Origin: Novosphingobium sp. B1
GTDB lineage: Bacteria > Pseudomonadota > Alphaproteobacteria > Sphingomonadales > Sphingomonadaceae
DNA: 64,000 nt
NCBI RefSeq assembly: GCF_900176395.1
Contig: NZ_FWXL01000010.1
Coordinates: 40,081-104,080 of the forward strand
Reading direction: 5' to 3'
In this document: positions 32,732 to 41,399 of the stretch, one piece after another
Numbering within the stretch: the first letter of the stretch is position 1
Layout: each line of letters opens with the position of its first letter
Program-made: the position numbers and the translations under genes
The notes under the pieces: model-generated
Told to the model about the DNA's origin: nothing
The model's input: only the letters and a program-made list of their open reading frames with translations
Database searches by the model: none

Positions 32732-33183
32732 GGGCTTGCGGGGGTGCCGACGTCGCTTTTGCTGGCGCGCTTGAGCGGACGAGAACAGCGCAGCGTGAGG
32801 AAGGTGGTGGCGCTCAGAATGACGGCGATATCATAGAGGCCATAGCCCACCGCCGCGCCGAGCGCCCCGGTAGCCCATAAACTGGCCGCTGTTGCCGTGC
32901 CCGACGCTTTGCTGCCGTTCTTCAGGATGGCGCCACCCCCGATAAAGCCGACGCCGGTAATCAGACCTTCGAGCAATCTGGCTTGCGCAGGAGACGTGCG
33001 GCCGAGGATTGCGATGCCCACCAGCACGAACCCGCAACTGGCAATGGCGACCAGTGGGAAGGTTCGGATACCTGCGCTGCGCGCATCCCTCTCCCGATCC
33101 CAGCCAACCGGCAGGGCGAGCGCGTAGGCGGAGGCGAGACTGATGATATGGGTGGCGATCTCCCACCACGAGCTTTGAAACAT
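32728..33183 (-). CDS. MgtC/SapB-family membrane protein
   Basis: A 151-aa protein with the MgtC membrane domain: ALALPVGWDRERDARSAGIRTFPLVAIASCGFVLVG, LEGLITGVGFIGGGAIL and TATAASLWATGALGAAVGYG. It lacks the soluble C-terminal ACT-like domain of Salmonella MgtC. MgtC-type proteins affect membrane energetics under low magnesium. Overlaps the gene downstream by 4 nt. Confidence 0.92.
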   Translation of the reverse strand: MFQSSWWEIATHIISLASAYALALPVGWDRERDARSAGIRTFPLVAIASCGFVLVGIAILGRTSPAQARLLEGLITGVGFIGGGAILKNGSKASGTATAASLWATGALGAAVGYGLYDIAVILSATTFLTLRCSRPLKRASKSDVGTPASP

Positions 33184-33273
33184 GTCGGCCTGCCTGTTCT
33201 ACGCGATTGCTCCAGATCGGAGGAAATGGTGGAATGTCTCACCGGAAGGCGATGGTCGCGAACATCGGCGATC

Positions 33274-34023
33274 CTAGCGGTGCAGACATGCGATGATGGC
33301 GGTCACGACGGCAGTGGTCTCGGCTACGTCGCGCACCTTCACCGTATCGAGGCCGATTTCAGCAGCAGGATAGTCATTCCCGCCGGGGAAAATCGCATCG
33401 CCGATGAACAGCATTGCATCGAGCGGCACGCCGCTTTCGGCACTCAGACGCTTCAGGCCATAGCCTTTGTCGACCCCTGCCCTCGTCACGTCGATCGATG
33501 TCGTGCCGCCAAGATTGATCGAGAGGTCGGGCAGCGCCGCGCGCAAGGTCGCCTGCAACGCGGTGCGCTTCTTTCGGTCAGGATCCCACGCTTCCTTTTC
33601 CTTCAGCGGCGCTGCCTGGCCAAGCCCTGAAAAGGTAATTTGGCTACCGCGATCCTCGATCCGTTCACCCCAAATGCGTTCATCAGCGATGCCGGCATCG
33701 GCGAGCGCTCGATCGAAGGCCGTGCGGATCCTCCCTCTCTCCGCGTCGTCGAACAACTCGGTATAGACAGCGCGCCAAGCGCCATTGATGAACCGGTAGA
33801 GCTTTGTGCCCGTGGTCGGCATCAACCAAAGGCGGTCGAGGGCGGCATCCACAGGAAGGCGTGAAGCAACCTGCTTTTCGAATTGCGGCCAGTCCCCGCC
33901 CGAGATTACCGCCACGTCGGTGACGGCGAGCAATCGGGCGAGGGTTGCGGCCATATCCTCCGATAAAGGGCGCTTGCTCTCCGCAAGCGTGCCGTCGAGG
34001 TCGAAGGCGATCAGCCATTTCAT
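33274..34023 (-). CDS. HAD-IIB family phosphatase
   Basis: A 249-aa protein with FDLDGTLAESKRPLS (HAD motif I, residues 7-13), VISGGDW (motif II) and LFIGDAIFPGGNDYPAA (motif IV). The cap of type C2 and the phrases WLMPTTGTKLYRF and GVDKGYGLKRL place it near phosphomannomutase-like or sucrose-phosphate phosphatase-like proteins. Substrate unknown. Its link with metal resistance is positional only. Confidence 0.88.
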   Translation of the reverse strand: MKWLIAFDLDGTLAESKRPLSEDMAATLARLLAVTDVAVISGGDWPQFEKQVASRLPVDAALDRLWLMPTTGTKLYRFINGAWRAVYTELFDDAERGRIRTAFDRALADAGIADERIWGERIEDRGSQITFSGLGQAAPLKEKEAWDPDRKKRTALQATLRAALPDLSINLGGTTSIDVTRAGVDKGYGLKRLSAESGVPLDAMLFIGDAIFPGGNDYPAAEIGLDTVKVRDVAETTAVVTAIIACLHR

Positions 34024-34069
34024 TGGTCATCTCCGAATGATCGGTCGCAGGATCTCGACAGGACAATCA

Positions 34070-35002
34070 TCAGGACGCCTTGCGGCTGATCGTCTCACCG
34101 TCGCGGCGCCGAAGGTCGTTGTGAAGAGCTGTGGCAGCGATGGCGGCATGGCCCATCGCAACGCTGATCTGGTCCAGCGACATGACGATATCACCGGCTG
34201 CATAGATACCGCTGACACTGGTGCGTTGGTGTGGATCGACGATGATGCAACTATCGTCACTCAACTCCACGTCGAGCTGGCGGGCCAAGGCATTGTTGCT
34301 GTCGGAACCGAGCGCGGGATAGATCGTGTCGGCATCCAGCACGCTTCCGTCGACCAGGTGCAAGCGCGCTCGGTCGCCGGAAAAATCAAGTCGATCAAGC
34401 GGGCTCGATGCGACTGACACCCCTGCCGCGTCGAGTTCCGTCCGGTCATTTTCGCTTAGGTCCACCGAGTTGTGCGCGACCAGCGTGATCCGATCGGAAT
34501 AAGTTCGCAGGAACAGCGCTTCGGCCACCCCATGCGTATCGGCACCAATGACGCCGATCGCTTGGTCGGTCGCTTCGTATCCGTCGCACACCGGGCAGTA
34601 GCGCAGCAATCCGCGATCGAGCGCATCGCGATGGGTTTCGCCGTCCATTTCAGGTCGGCGATTTTCCACCCCTGTCGCAATCAGGATCGAACGGGCTGCG
34701 ATCGTCAGGTCGCCGCCTTGCGCCTCGAAGGCGTCTTGTGATCCTGTCGCCGCATCAATTCGGCCGTCGAGAATGATCGCGCCGTATCGCTCTGCCTGCG
34801 CGCGCATCCGACCGAGCAATTCCCCACCGTTGATCCCTTCCGGAAAGCCGGCGTGATTGTGCGAACGGGGAATCCATTTCGCGCGACTATGCCCCGCGTC
34901 GACCACGATGACCCGCCGACGATAGCGGGCAAGATAGATCGCGGCGGTCAGGCCCGCAGGCCCTCCCCCCACCATCAGCACATCTGCCTGATAAGCGCTC
35001 AT
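34070..35002 (-). CDS. Thioredoxin-reductase-like FAD/NAD(P) oxidoreductase
   Basis: A 310-aa flavoprotein. N-terminal FAD site [19 protein letters not shown](P) site [17 protein letters not shown]-terminal FAD motif GIYAAGDI. The region YCPVCDGYE supplies a CxxC, as in TrxB, though the flanking residues differ from classical thioredoxin reductases. Start overlaps the stop of the P-type ATPase gene (ATGA), so the two are made together. A redox role in metal stress is likely but not shown. Confidence 0.9.
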   Translation of the reverse strand: MSAYQADVLMVGGGPAGLTAAIYLARYRRRVIVVDAGHSRAKWIPRSHNHAGFPEGINGGELLGRMRAQAERYGAIILDGRIDAATGSQDAFEAQGGDLTIAARSILIATGVENRRPEMDGETHRDALDRGLLRYCPVCDGYEATDQAIGVIGADTHGVAEALFLRTYSDRITLVAHNSVDLSENDRTELDAAGVSVASSPLDRLDFSGDRARLHLVDGSVLDADTIYPALGSDSNNALARQLDVELSDDSCIIVDPHQRTSVSGIYAAGDIVMSLDQISVAMGHAAIAATALHNDLRRRDGETISRKAS

Positions 35003-37500
35003 GCCGCCTTCCCCGCTGGATCGCGGTAGGCGAGCAGCCTGAGCGCATTGATGACGACGAGAAGCGTCGATCCCTCGTGGACCGCTACCGCTGGGCCGAT
35101 GCCAAGGCCGAGGATGGTGGCAGGCACCAAGAAGGCGACGACGCCCAAGCTGGCGAAGACGTTCTGGCGAATGATCCAGCGCGTGTGCCGACTAAGACCG
35201 ACCGCGAACGGCAGGTGCGCCAGGTCGTCGGCCATCAGGGCGACGTCGGCCGTCTCCAGCGCCACGTCCGAGCCTGCCGCGCCCATCGCGATGCCGACCG
35301 TCGCGCTCGCCATCGCCGGCGCATCGTTCACGCCGTCGCCGACCATCGCTACCTTGTCTTCGCCGGCGAGCTTCCTGATCGCGGCGACCTTGTCTTCGGG
35401 CATCAGGTCGCCCCATGCCTCGTCGATCCCGACGTCCTTGGCGATCGCTTCGGCAACCTTCTGATGATCGCCGGAGATCATTATCATCCGCGACACGCCC
35501 ATCTCGTGCAGCCGGCGCAGAGCGGTCTTGGCAGCTTCGCGAGGCGTGTCCATCAGGCCGATCGCGCCCAGGTCGCGATCCCCCTTGCGGACGACCATCG
35601 TCGTGCGACCGTTTTCGCGCAGTTGCGCGATCGCATCCAGCGCCCCTTGCCCCAGCGCCGGGATGCCTTCCGTCCCGAACATCTCGGCCTTGCCGATCCA
35701 GACCGTCTCGCCATCCACGCTCGCGGTGACGCCGCGACCGGTCAGGCTCTTGAGATCACCGGCAGTGGGCACGGCACGATCGTTCAGTCGTTCGCGACCG
35801 TCCTTGACGATCGCTTGGGCTAGTGGATGATCGCTCAGCGCCTCGACAGCCACGGCCAGCGCCAGCAGCTCGCCTTCATCGGCGCCATCGACCGGCACGA
35901 CATCAGTGATGCGCGGCCGACCTTCGGTCAGAGTGCCCGTCTTGTCGAAGGCGATCGCCTTCAGCGACCCTAGATTTTCGAGCGGCGCACCGCCCTTCAC
36001 CAGCACGCCGCCGCGCGCTGCGCGGGCGACGCCCGATAGCACCGCGCTCGGCGTGGCGATCGCAAGCGCGCAGGGGCTTGCCGCCACCAGCACCGCCATC
36101 GCGCGGTAGAAGCTGTCGCGGAACGGCTCGTCGACGACGACCCAAGCGAACAGGAGAAGCACCGACAGGATCAGGACGGCGGGCACGAAGATCCGCTCGA
36201 ACCGGTCGGTGAAGCGCTGCGTCGGCGACTTTTGCGTCTCCGCTTCGCTCACCATCTTGACGACCTTGGCAAGCGCGCTTTCATTGGAACGGCGCGTCAC
36301 CTCGATCTCGATCGCACCGCCGCCGTTGATCGTACCGGCAAAGACCCGGCTTTCCGCGTCTACCGCGTCGGGCTTGGCGCGTGCCGCCGCAGCGTCCGCG
36401 ACCGGCACCTTGTCGACCGGAATGCTTTCACCCGTCACCGGGGCCTGATTGATCGCGCTTGCGCCCTTGATGATGAAGCCGTCGGCAGGCAGGCGCTCAT
36501 TCGGGCGCACGATGGCGATATCGCCGACGACCATCTGTTCGACCGGGATTTCGCTGGTCTCCCCGTTGCGGCGCACGGTCGCGGTTTCCGGGGCGAGCTT
36601 CGCCAGTGCCTCGATCGCCTTCTTGGCGCGACCCATCGCATAATGCTCGAGCGCGTGACCAAGGCTGAACAGGAACAGCAGCAGCGCACCTTCGGCCCAT
36701 GCACCCAGCGCAGCGGCGCCGGCGGCAGCGACCAACATCAGCGTGTCGATTTCGAACTTCTTCAGCCGTAGATTGTCGATCGCCTCGCGCAGCGTGAAGA
36801 ATCCGCCGAAAAAGTAGGCTGTGATATAGCAGGCGGTCGGCAGCCAGTCCGGCGCACCAGTGACCAGCCTCTCGATCGCATAGCCGATCCCCAGCAGCGC
36901 GCCGCAGGCGAGCGCGAAGATCAGCTCGGTGTTGGGGCCAAGAAACTCGGCATGGCTATGGTCGTGGCCATCGCCAGGACCGTGCTTCTCCTCGCCCGCG
37001 CCGTGGCCACCCGGCCCGTGGTCATGGCCGGCATGGTCGTCAGCCGCGACCCGCTTGCCCACACCGACCTTGAGCTTGCGAAGTGCGGCGCGGACCTCCT
37101 CTTCGGTGGTCTCCCGGCGATCATACTCGACCCGAACCGAGCCGCTGGTGCTGGCGTTTGCCTGGACGACGCCGGGTAAGGCACACAGTGCATCGCTGAC
37201 AGTGCGCGCCCGGCGCTCGTGATTGATACCTGTCACCTGCCAGATCGCATGGCCGTAACGTTCGGTGATCTCGGCGCCTGCGGCGCGCACCATCTCGCGC
37301 ACGCGCGGCAGCGGCAGCTTGGCAGCGTCGAAATGGATGCACAACGCCGCCGGCGTGTCGCCGTCGAGGCAGATCACATGCGCCCGCTCGACGCCTTCGC
37401 GCTTCGACAGGGTCGATACGAGACGATCCAGGCAGGCATCGGCCGCGTCAGGAAGGTCCGGCAGCAGCACTGGAATATCGAGTTCGAGCTTGTCGTTCAT
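34999..37500 (-). CDS. P1B-type heavy-metal ATPase with SPC motif and His-rich linker
   Basis: An 833-aa pump from ATG 37500; the longer open frame upstream is a shadow of the CDF gene. Motifs: AASPCALA (SPC in TM4), [30 protein letters not shown], and [16 protein letters not shown] at the end. SPC plus HEG(S)T is the P1B-4 signature (Co/Zn/Cd, CzcP/CoaT type). The N-terminus has two ferredoxin-like segments without CxxC, then a His/Gly linker ([20 protein letters not shown]). It would export surplus cations from the cytosol to the periplasm, where CzcCBA takes over. Confidence 0.94.
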   Translation of the reverse strand: MNDKLELDIPVLLPDLPDAADACLDRLVSTLSKREGVERAHVICLDGDTPAALCIHFDAAKLPLPRVREMVRAAGAEITERYGHAIWQVTGINHERRARTVSDALCALPGVVQANASTSGSVRVEYDRRETTEEEVRAALRKLKVGVGKRVAADDHAGHDHGPGGHGAGEEKHGPGDGHDHSHAEFLGPNTELIFALACGALLGIGYAIERLVTGAPDWLPTACYITAYFFGGFFTLREAIDNLRLKKFEIDTLMLVAAAGAAALGAWAEGALLLFLFSLGHALEHYAMGRAKKAIEALAKLAPETATVRRNGETSEIPVEQMVVGDIAIVRPNERLPADGFIIKGASAINQAPVTGESIPVDKVPVADAAAARAKPDAVDAESRVFAGTINGGGAIEIEVTRRSNESALAKVVKMVSEAETQKSPTQRFTDRFERIFVPAVLILSVLLLFAWVVVDEPFRDSFYRAMAVLVAASPCALAIATPSAVLSGVARAARGGVLVKGGAPLENLGSLKAIAFDKTGTLTEGRPRITDVVPVDGADEGELLALAVAVEALSDHPLAQAIVKDGRERLNDRAVPTAGDLKSLTGRGVTASVDGETVWIGKAEMFGTEGIPALGQGALDAIAQLRENGRTTMVVRKGDRDLGAIGLMDTPREAAKTALRRLHEMGVSRMIMISGDHQKVAEAIAKDVGIDEAWGDLMPEDKVAAIRKLAGEDKVAMVGDGVNDAPAMASATVGIAMGAAGSDVALETADVALMADDLAHLPFAVGLSRHTRWIIRQNVFASLGVVAFLVPATILGLGIGPAVAVHEGSTLLVVINALRLLAYRDPAGKAA

Positions 37501-38105
37501 GACGACCTCCTTTCGCTTTTCTTGGTTTCGGCGCGTGCGTCGCGCAGGATTTCGACACCGCCCTTGATGGCGATGATGGCGGTAGCGAAGCCGACCAGCA
37601 GGTCCGGCCAGTTGGTGCCCAGCCACAACACCAGGACGCCGGCGATCAGGATGCCGCCGTTGGAAATGAAGTCGTTGAAGCTGAAGGTGGTGGCGGCCCG
37701 GAGATTGACGTCCGGATCCTTGAGACGCTGGAGCAGCCGCAGGCAGAGGTAGTTCACGACGCCGGCGATCGCCGACATGACCATCATGGTCGGCCCGATC
37801 GGGTCGCTGCCTTGAAGGTAGCGTCGGCCAACGTCGATCAGGATGCCGCCCGCGAAGATCAGCAACATGACGCCCGACGCCATCGCGGCGCGTGTCTTCC
37901 ATGTCTGGCCCCGGGTGAGCGCTACGAGGCTCAGTGCATACACGGCGGTGTCCGACAGATTGTCGACGCCGTTGGCGATCAGCGCGCTCGAGTCCGCGAA
38001 GAAGCCCGAGATGAAGAAGCCCACCGCGATCGCCGCGTTCAGCAGCAGGACGATCCAGAGGGTGCGGCGCTCCTCTCCGCCCTTGTTGTCGTTGCTCGGG
38101 ATCAT
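37497..38105 (-). CDS. Cation diffusion facilitator, short form
   Basis: A 202-aa CDF with about six membrane helices. Metal-site residues appear in FADSSALIANGVDNLSDTAVYALSL (HxxxD-type site, here N/D) and FSFNDFISNGGILIAGVLVLW. The usual cytoplasmic C-terminal domain is missing. Overlaps the ZIP gene upstream by 4 nt and the ATPase downstream. Likely zinc/cadmium/cobalt export to the periplasm. Confidence 0.88.
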   Translation of the reverse strand: MIPSNDNKGGEERRTLWIVLLLNAAIAVGFFISGFFADSSALIANGVDNLSDTAVYALSLVALTRGQTWKTRAAMASGVMLLIFAGGILIDVGRRYLQGSDPIGPTMMVMSAIAGVVNYLCLRLLQRLKDPDVNLRAATTFSFNDFISNGGILIAGVLVLWLGTNWPDLLVGFATAIIAIKGGVEILRDARAETKKSERRSS

Positions 38106-38788
38106 CCCATGATCTCCTCAAGCGTCAGCAGGGCCAAGAACCCCACAAAGAACATCGAGCTGATGAGCGGGGTGTCGGGCTTCTCGTGCGCCTCGACCAG
38201 CAGCTCCTCCGTGACGAGATAGAGCAGCGCCATCAGCCCGAAGCTGAGGAAGCCGGCGACCATCACCGGCGACAGCGTGGCGACGGGTACAGCCGCCAGC
38301 GCGCCGATCGGCAGCAGCAGCGCCAACGCCGAGACGATCACGATGATGCGCAGGCGCGAGCGATAGGTTTCCGCCAACTCGTCGGTCAGCGTCAGTCCCA
38401 GGAACAATACTTCCAGCGTGAGCGCGATCGTCAGCAGGAAACCTGCCTTCTCGCCCGCCACGAAGGCGAGACCGAGCACCAGGCCATCGACCAGGATGTC
38501 GATGCCGATCGCCGCGAGCAGCGCCATCGGCCCTTTGAAGCGGGCCTCGAATGCCTTGAGCCCCAGCATCGTCGCGACGCCCGCCGCCCCGCCGATCAAC
38601 GTCGCGCTGGGCGATGCCTCATGCTTGACCTGGGGAAGTATCTCGGTCGCGGCAGCCGCGAACACGACGCCTGCCGCGAGATGCTGGAGGCCCGCCACTA
38701 GGTTGGGTTTCAACTTGGTGCGGCTCGCGATGATCGCGCCGAGCACGACCGCCAGCACAGGCGCAAGCGTGTAGAGCAGTGCCTGCAT
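38102..38788 (-). CDS. ZIP-family metal transporter
   Basis: A 228-aa protein with about eight helices. Features of ZIP transporters: LQHLAAGVVFAAAATEILPQV, GIDILVDGLVLGLAF in TM4 (metal-site Asp), LTLEVLFLGLTLTDEL and TEELLVEAHEKPDTPL. Some plasmid ZIPs in efflux islands work in uptake balance or export. Three nucleotides separate it from the preceding lipoprotein gene. Confidence 0.88.
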   Translation of the reverse strand: MQALLYTLAPVLAVVLGAIIASRTKLKPNLVAGLQHLAAGVVFAAAATEILPQVKHEASPSATLIGGAAGVATMLGLKAFEARFKGPMALLAAIGIDILVDGLVLGLAFVAGEKAGFLLTIALTLEVLFLGLTLTDELAETYRSRLRIIVIVSALALLLPIGALAAVPVATLSPVMVAGFLSFGLMALLYLVTEELLVEAHEKPDTPLISSMFFVGFLALLTLEEIMG

Positions 38789-38791
38789 ATC

Positions 38792-39181
38792 CTATGATCC
38801 CTCCGGGGTTCGGTGACAGACGTGGATCTTTCCGCGCCGCATGAAGGCGATCGCCCCGCCCGCCACGATGGCCCGCGACTGGTCGCCACGAAACTCGTCG
38901 CCAGTTCGCTGCGCGCGCAGGATTTCGGTCCTGCCCTTCGGCAGCCAGGTGACGGCCATCTTCAAGCCGTCGTCGATGAAGTCGACATCGGCGCGGGTGC
39001 CGTCGTCGCAATACGTGATGCGCTGCGCGATCAGCCTTGGCGTTACACGCTTGTCGTGAGCCGGTTCGACAGGTTCGCTCGGAGCCGGGTTGCACGCCCC
39101 TACAATCACGCCGGTGACGAGAACGACGCAAACGCGCGCGATCGTCAGCCCGGGCAGATGCAGCAAGGCGCGCATGCCCAT
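38792..39181 (-). CDS. MliC-like lipoprotein (first of two)
   Basis: A 129-aa lipoprotein. Start set at ATG 39181, which overlaps the bestrophin stop (TGATG); ATGs at 39187 and 39175 are alternatives. Lipobox VIVGAC, then the MliC-type pattern ITYCDDGTRADVDFIDDGLKMAVTWLP and CHRTPEGS with the paired Cys. MliC proteins inhibit c-type lysozyme. Its occurrence in a metal operon is unexplained. The gene at 40487 encodes a similar protein. Confidence 0.72.
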   Translation of the reverse strand: MGMRALLHLPGLTIARVCVVLVTGVIVGACNPAPSEPVEPAHDKRVTPRLIAQRITYCDDGTRADVDFIDDGLKMAVTWLPKGRTEILRAQRTGDEFRGDQSRAIVAGGAIAFMRRGKIHVCHRTPEGS

Positions 39182-40068
39182 CACCACAGTACGCCGTGAT
39201 CGGGAGTCAGCGGCTCAGGGGCTGGCAGCCCCGCCGTCTGGAGAAGGTCGATCTCAATCGTGCGGCACATGGCCGTGAGTGGGACATCGTGGACGCTGTT
39301 AGCGAACGGATCGGTCAGATCTTCGCCGATGCTCAGCACCGCGAGGAAGACGAGTCCGATCAGCGTCGATCCGATCGGCGTGGCGAGGCCCAAGGATTCG
39401 ACCAGCGCGATCGGGAGCAGGATGCAGAACACGCGCGTAAAGAGGTTCGGGAAGAACCGAAAGCCATTGGGCAGCGGCGTGTTCTTGATCCGCTCCATGC
39501 CGCCCTGCGCATTGGCGATGTCGATCAGGACGCGCTCGACAGTCGCTTGCTGGATGGCGTTGATCCGCCCTTCCGCGAGCGCGTCGGAGTAGATGCACGA
39601 TATGTCCTCCAAGAGCGCGTTGGCAGGGTTTGTGCGAGCGAGCGCCCTGTCGGCGACGTCAGAGCCGGCGACCCGGGCAATCTCTTCATAGGGCGATTGT
39701 CGGCGAAGCTGGCAGCGCATCGAGTGCGCAAAGGCGATCTGCCGCAGAATGATGTCGTGCCGCATCTCACTGCCCTCGGGTTCCCCCTTGGTCAGGCTGC
39801 GCGTGATCCGGGCTAGGCTGCGCGACGCATTGATGAGCGCGCCCCATAGAGTGCGCGCCTCCCACCAGCGAGCATAAGCAGCATTGGTGCGAAACCCCAT
39901 GAAGAGCGCTATGGCAGTGCCGAATAGCGCCGTCGGCAAAGGCGGCTCCTTTATCGGAGTCATCATGTGGAATGCCGTCACCGCCACGTCCCACACGAAC
40001 AGGATCGTGAGAGGCTTCCAAACCTCGATAATGATCTGCCTAAAACGTGGCCGCGAGCCGACTATCAT
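39181..40068 (-). CDS. Bestrophin-family channel protein
   Basis: A 295-aa membrane protein of the bestrophin/UPF0187 family: PPLPTALFGTAIALFMGFRTNAAYARWWEARTLWG, the dispersed R-rich segment RSLARITRSL, and the C-terminal VFLAVLSIGEDLTDPFANSVHDVPLTAMCRTIEIDLLQ. Bacterial homologues form cation channels. It sits between the lipoprotein and fliE genes on the common transcript. Confidence 0.92.
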   Translation of the reverse strand: MIVGSRPRFRQIIIEVWKPLTILFVWDVAVTAFHMMTPIKEPPLPTALFGTAIALFMGFRTNAAYARWWEARTLWGALINASRSLARITRSLTKGEPEGSEMRHDIILRQIAFAHSMRCQLRRQSPYEEIARVAGSDVADRALARTNPANALLEDISCIYSDALAEGRINAIQQATVERVLIDIANAQGGMERIKNTPLPNGFRFFPNLFTRVFCILLPIALVESLGLATPIGSTLIGLVFLAVLSIGEDLTDPFANSVHDVPLTAMCRTIEIDLLQTAGLPAPEPLTPDHGVLW

Positions 40069-40099
40069 ATAAATTACGCCCTAAACCTCTTCGCGATCG

Positions 40100-40441
40100 T
40101 CATCCGATCGGCATGTTCATGATGTCTCGGTAAGCAGACAGCAGCTTGTTCCGGACTTGCAGCGTCGCTTCGAAAGTTATGGATGCGCGGCTCTGGATGA
40201 GCGCGACGGTCGCGATGTCGGTCGTCTCGCCACGTTCATAGGCTTCGGTGACGACGTCCTCTTGTTCCTGGGTTTCATTGACCTTGGCGACCACGGCGTT
40301 GAGGGTGTCGACGAAGCTTGAGGCCGGAGCGGTCGGCGTGACGCCCGGCGGGGCCGTTGGCTGGACCTCGCGTAAGGCGCGGTTTCGCGCGAGCACTTCG
40401 GCGCGAATGGCCATCACATTTGAGATCGACGTGTCAGACAT
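40100..40441 (-). CDS. fliE: Flagellar hook-basal body protein FliE, orphan copy
   Basis: A 113-aa protein whose C-terminal 60 residues are typical of FliE: TTDIATVALIQSRASITFEATLQVRNKLLSAYRDIMNMPIG. N-terminal part ISNVMAIRAEVLARNRALREV is also FliE-like. FliE links the flagellar MS ring and rod. No other flagellar gene exists in the window; the gene lies inside the metal-resistance array with 45-nt and 31-nt spacers, on the same strand. It is either carried along by chance or reused. Confidence 0.88.
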   Translation of the reverse strand: MSDTSISNVMAIRAEVLARNRALREVQPTAPPGVTPTAPASSFVDTLNAVVAKVNETQEQEDVVTEAYERGETTDIATVALIQSRASITFEATLQVRNKLLSAYRDIMNMPIG

Positions 40442-40486
40442 CGCTTCTCTCCCCTTGCAGTGCGACGGGTTGGAAATCGGGGCGGC

Positions 40487-40861
40487 TCATCGGGTGCCCT
40501 CCCGCTCGCAGGTCCGGGTGCGGCCATCCCCTTCCACGACTGTGAGCTGCGATCCTTTGAAGGTCGCGGTGGCCGTCTCGCCGACATATTGCAGGCCCTG
40601 GGCCGGCGCCGTCAGCGTCATAGGCAGCCCGCTGTTCGAGGGCCGCAAATCGATCTGCAGGCCATTGTCCTTGAAATCGACGAACAGCGGTTCCCCGTCG
40701 GAACAGCGATACGGATGCCGCCCCATTTCCCCTGTCGCCACGGCGCTGTCGGACGAATGGATTTGCTGCTCCGTCGGCGGGGTTGGCGGTTTGCTTTCCG
40801 AGCAAGCCGCCAGCCCGACAACGAGGATGAAGGCGGGCAGCACCCGCTTTCCAGGCATCAT
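40487..40861 (-). CDS. MliC-like lipoprotein (second of two)
   Basis: A 124-aa lipoprotein with lipobox VVGLAAC and the MliC-type pattern HPYRCSDGEPLFVDFKDNGLQIDLRPSNSGLPMTL, ending RTCEREGTR. The two central motifs (C-DG and DF-D-GL) are shared with the protein at 38792. Start overlaps the SRPBCC gene stop by 4 nt. Role in this context unknown. Confidence 0.75.
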   Translation of the reverse strand: MMPGKRVLPAFILVVGLAACSESKPPTPPTEQQIHSSDSAVATGEMGRHPYRCSDGEPLFVDFKDNGLQIDLRPSNSGLPMTLTAPAQGLQYVGETATATFKGSQLTVVEGDGRTRTCEREGTR

Positions 40862-41346
40862 CGCGCCTTCCTCCTGTAGCGGGAGGGGACGCGCTGACGA
40901 TTGATCCCACGGGCAGGCTGACCCACCCGCCAGCGCAGATAGGTCGCAAGTCGATCGTCGGCATCGACCATCAGGGACCGCAGACGACGCAACATCATCG
41001 CCGCGAACGGCAAAGACAGCGCCCCGCGCAGCGTGCAGCTATGTGTTAGCCTGGTGCCACCGTCGTCCCCTGCCAGCTCGTACCGCTCTTCGAGCGTGAA
41101 CAGATAAGGGATGCCGCAGGACCAAGCGAAGGCGTGCGGCTTGTCGAATTGATCGACCAGGGCCGGCGTCCGAATTGGCCGGGTGATGCCCTGGATCGCG
41201 AAGGTACATTCCGTCTCGCCAAGCTGGCACGGGTTGTCGAGGAATACGAGCGGACTCCAAGCCCGGCGATGATCCGGATCGGTGATCGCCGACCAGATCC
41301 GCAGTGGCCCGCCGTGAAGCATTGAGCTGGTTATGGTGCGAGGCAT
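40858..41346 (-). CDS. SRPBCC-family protein
   Basis: A 162-aa protein from ATG 41346 (GGGAGATGGGGAT upstream). ATG 41400, which overlaps the czcA stop, would add 18 residues, but a strong hairpin lies between the two. The START/Bet v1-like fold is suggested by GGPLRIWSAITDPDHRRAWSPLVFLDN, KPHAFAWSCGIPYLFTLEERYEL and GGTRLTHSCTLRGAL. Ligand unknown. Confidence 0.78.
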   Translation of the reverse strand: MPRTITSSMLHGGPLRIWSAITDPDHRRAWSPLVFLDNPCQLGETECTFAIQGITRPIRTPALVDQFDKPHAFAWSCGIPYLFTLEERYELAGDDGGTRLTHSCTLRGALSLPFAAMMLRRLRSLMVDADDRLATYLRWRVGQPARGINRQRVPSRYRRKAR

Positions 41347-41367
41347 ATCCCCATCTCCCAGAGATGA

Positions 41368-41392
41368 GCGGGGCGATCGCGGATCGCCCCGC
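41368..41392 (-). terminator. 11-bp perfect stem-loop after czcA
   Basis: GCGGGGCGATC and its exact complement enclose a 3-nt loop, beginning 8 nt after the czcA stop. No U-tract follows, so it is more likely an mRNA 3' stabiliser or partial attenuator than a full terminator; the operon appears to continue. Confidence 0.55.
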
Positions 41393-41399
41393 GCACCCA

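Noticed and set aside
37501..38121. Longer start for the P1B-4 ATPase
   Set aside because: The extra 207 codons are out of frame within the CDF gene and look like Arg-rich shadow sequence.
41368..41392. Stem-loop after czcA as the operon terminator
   Set aside because: No U-tract, and the following genes are tightly packed in the same direction, so full termination is unlikely.
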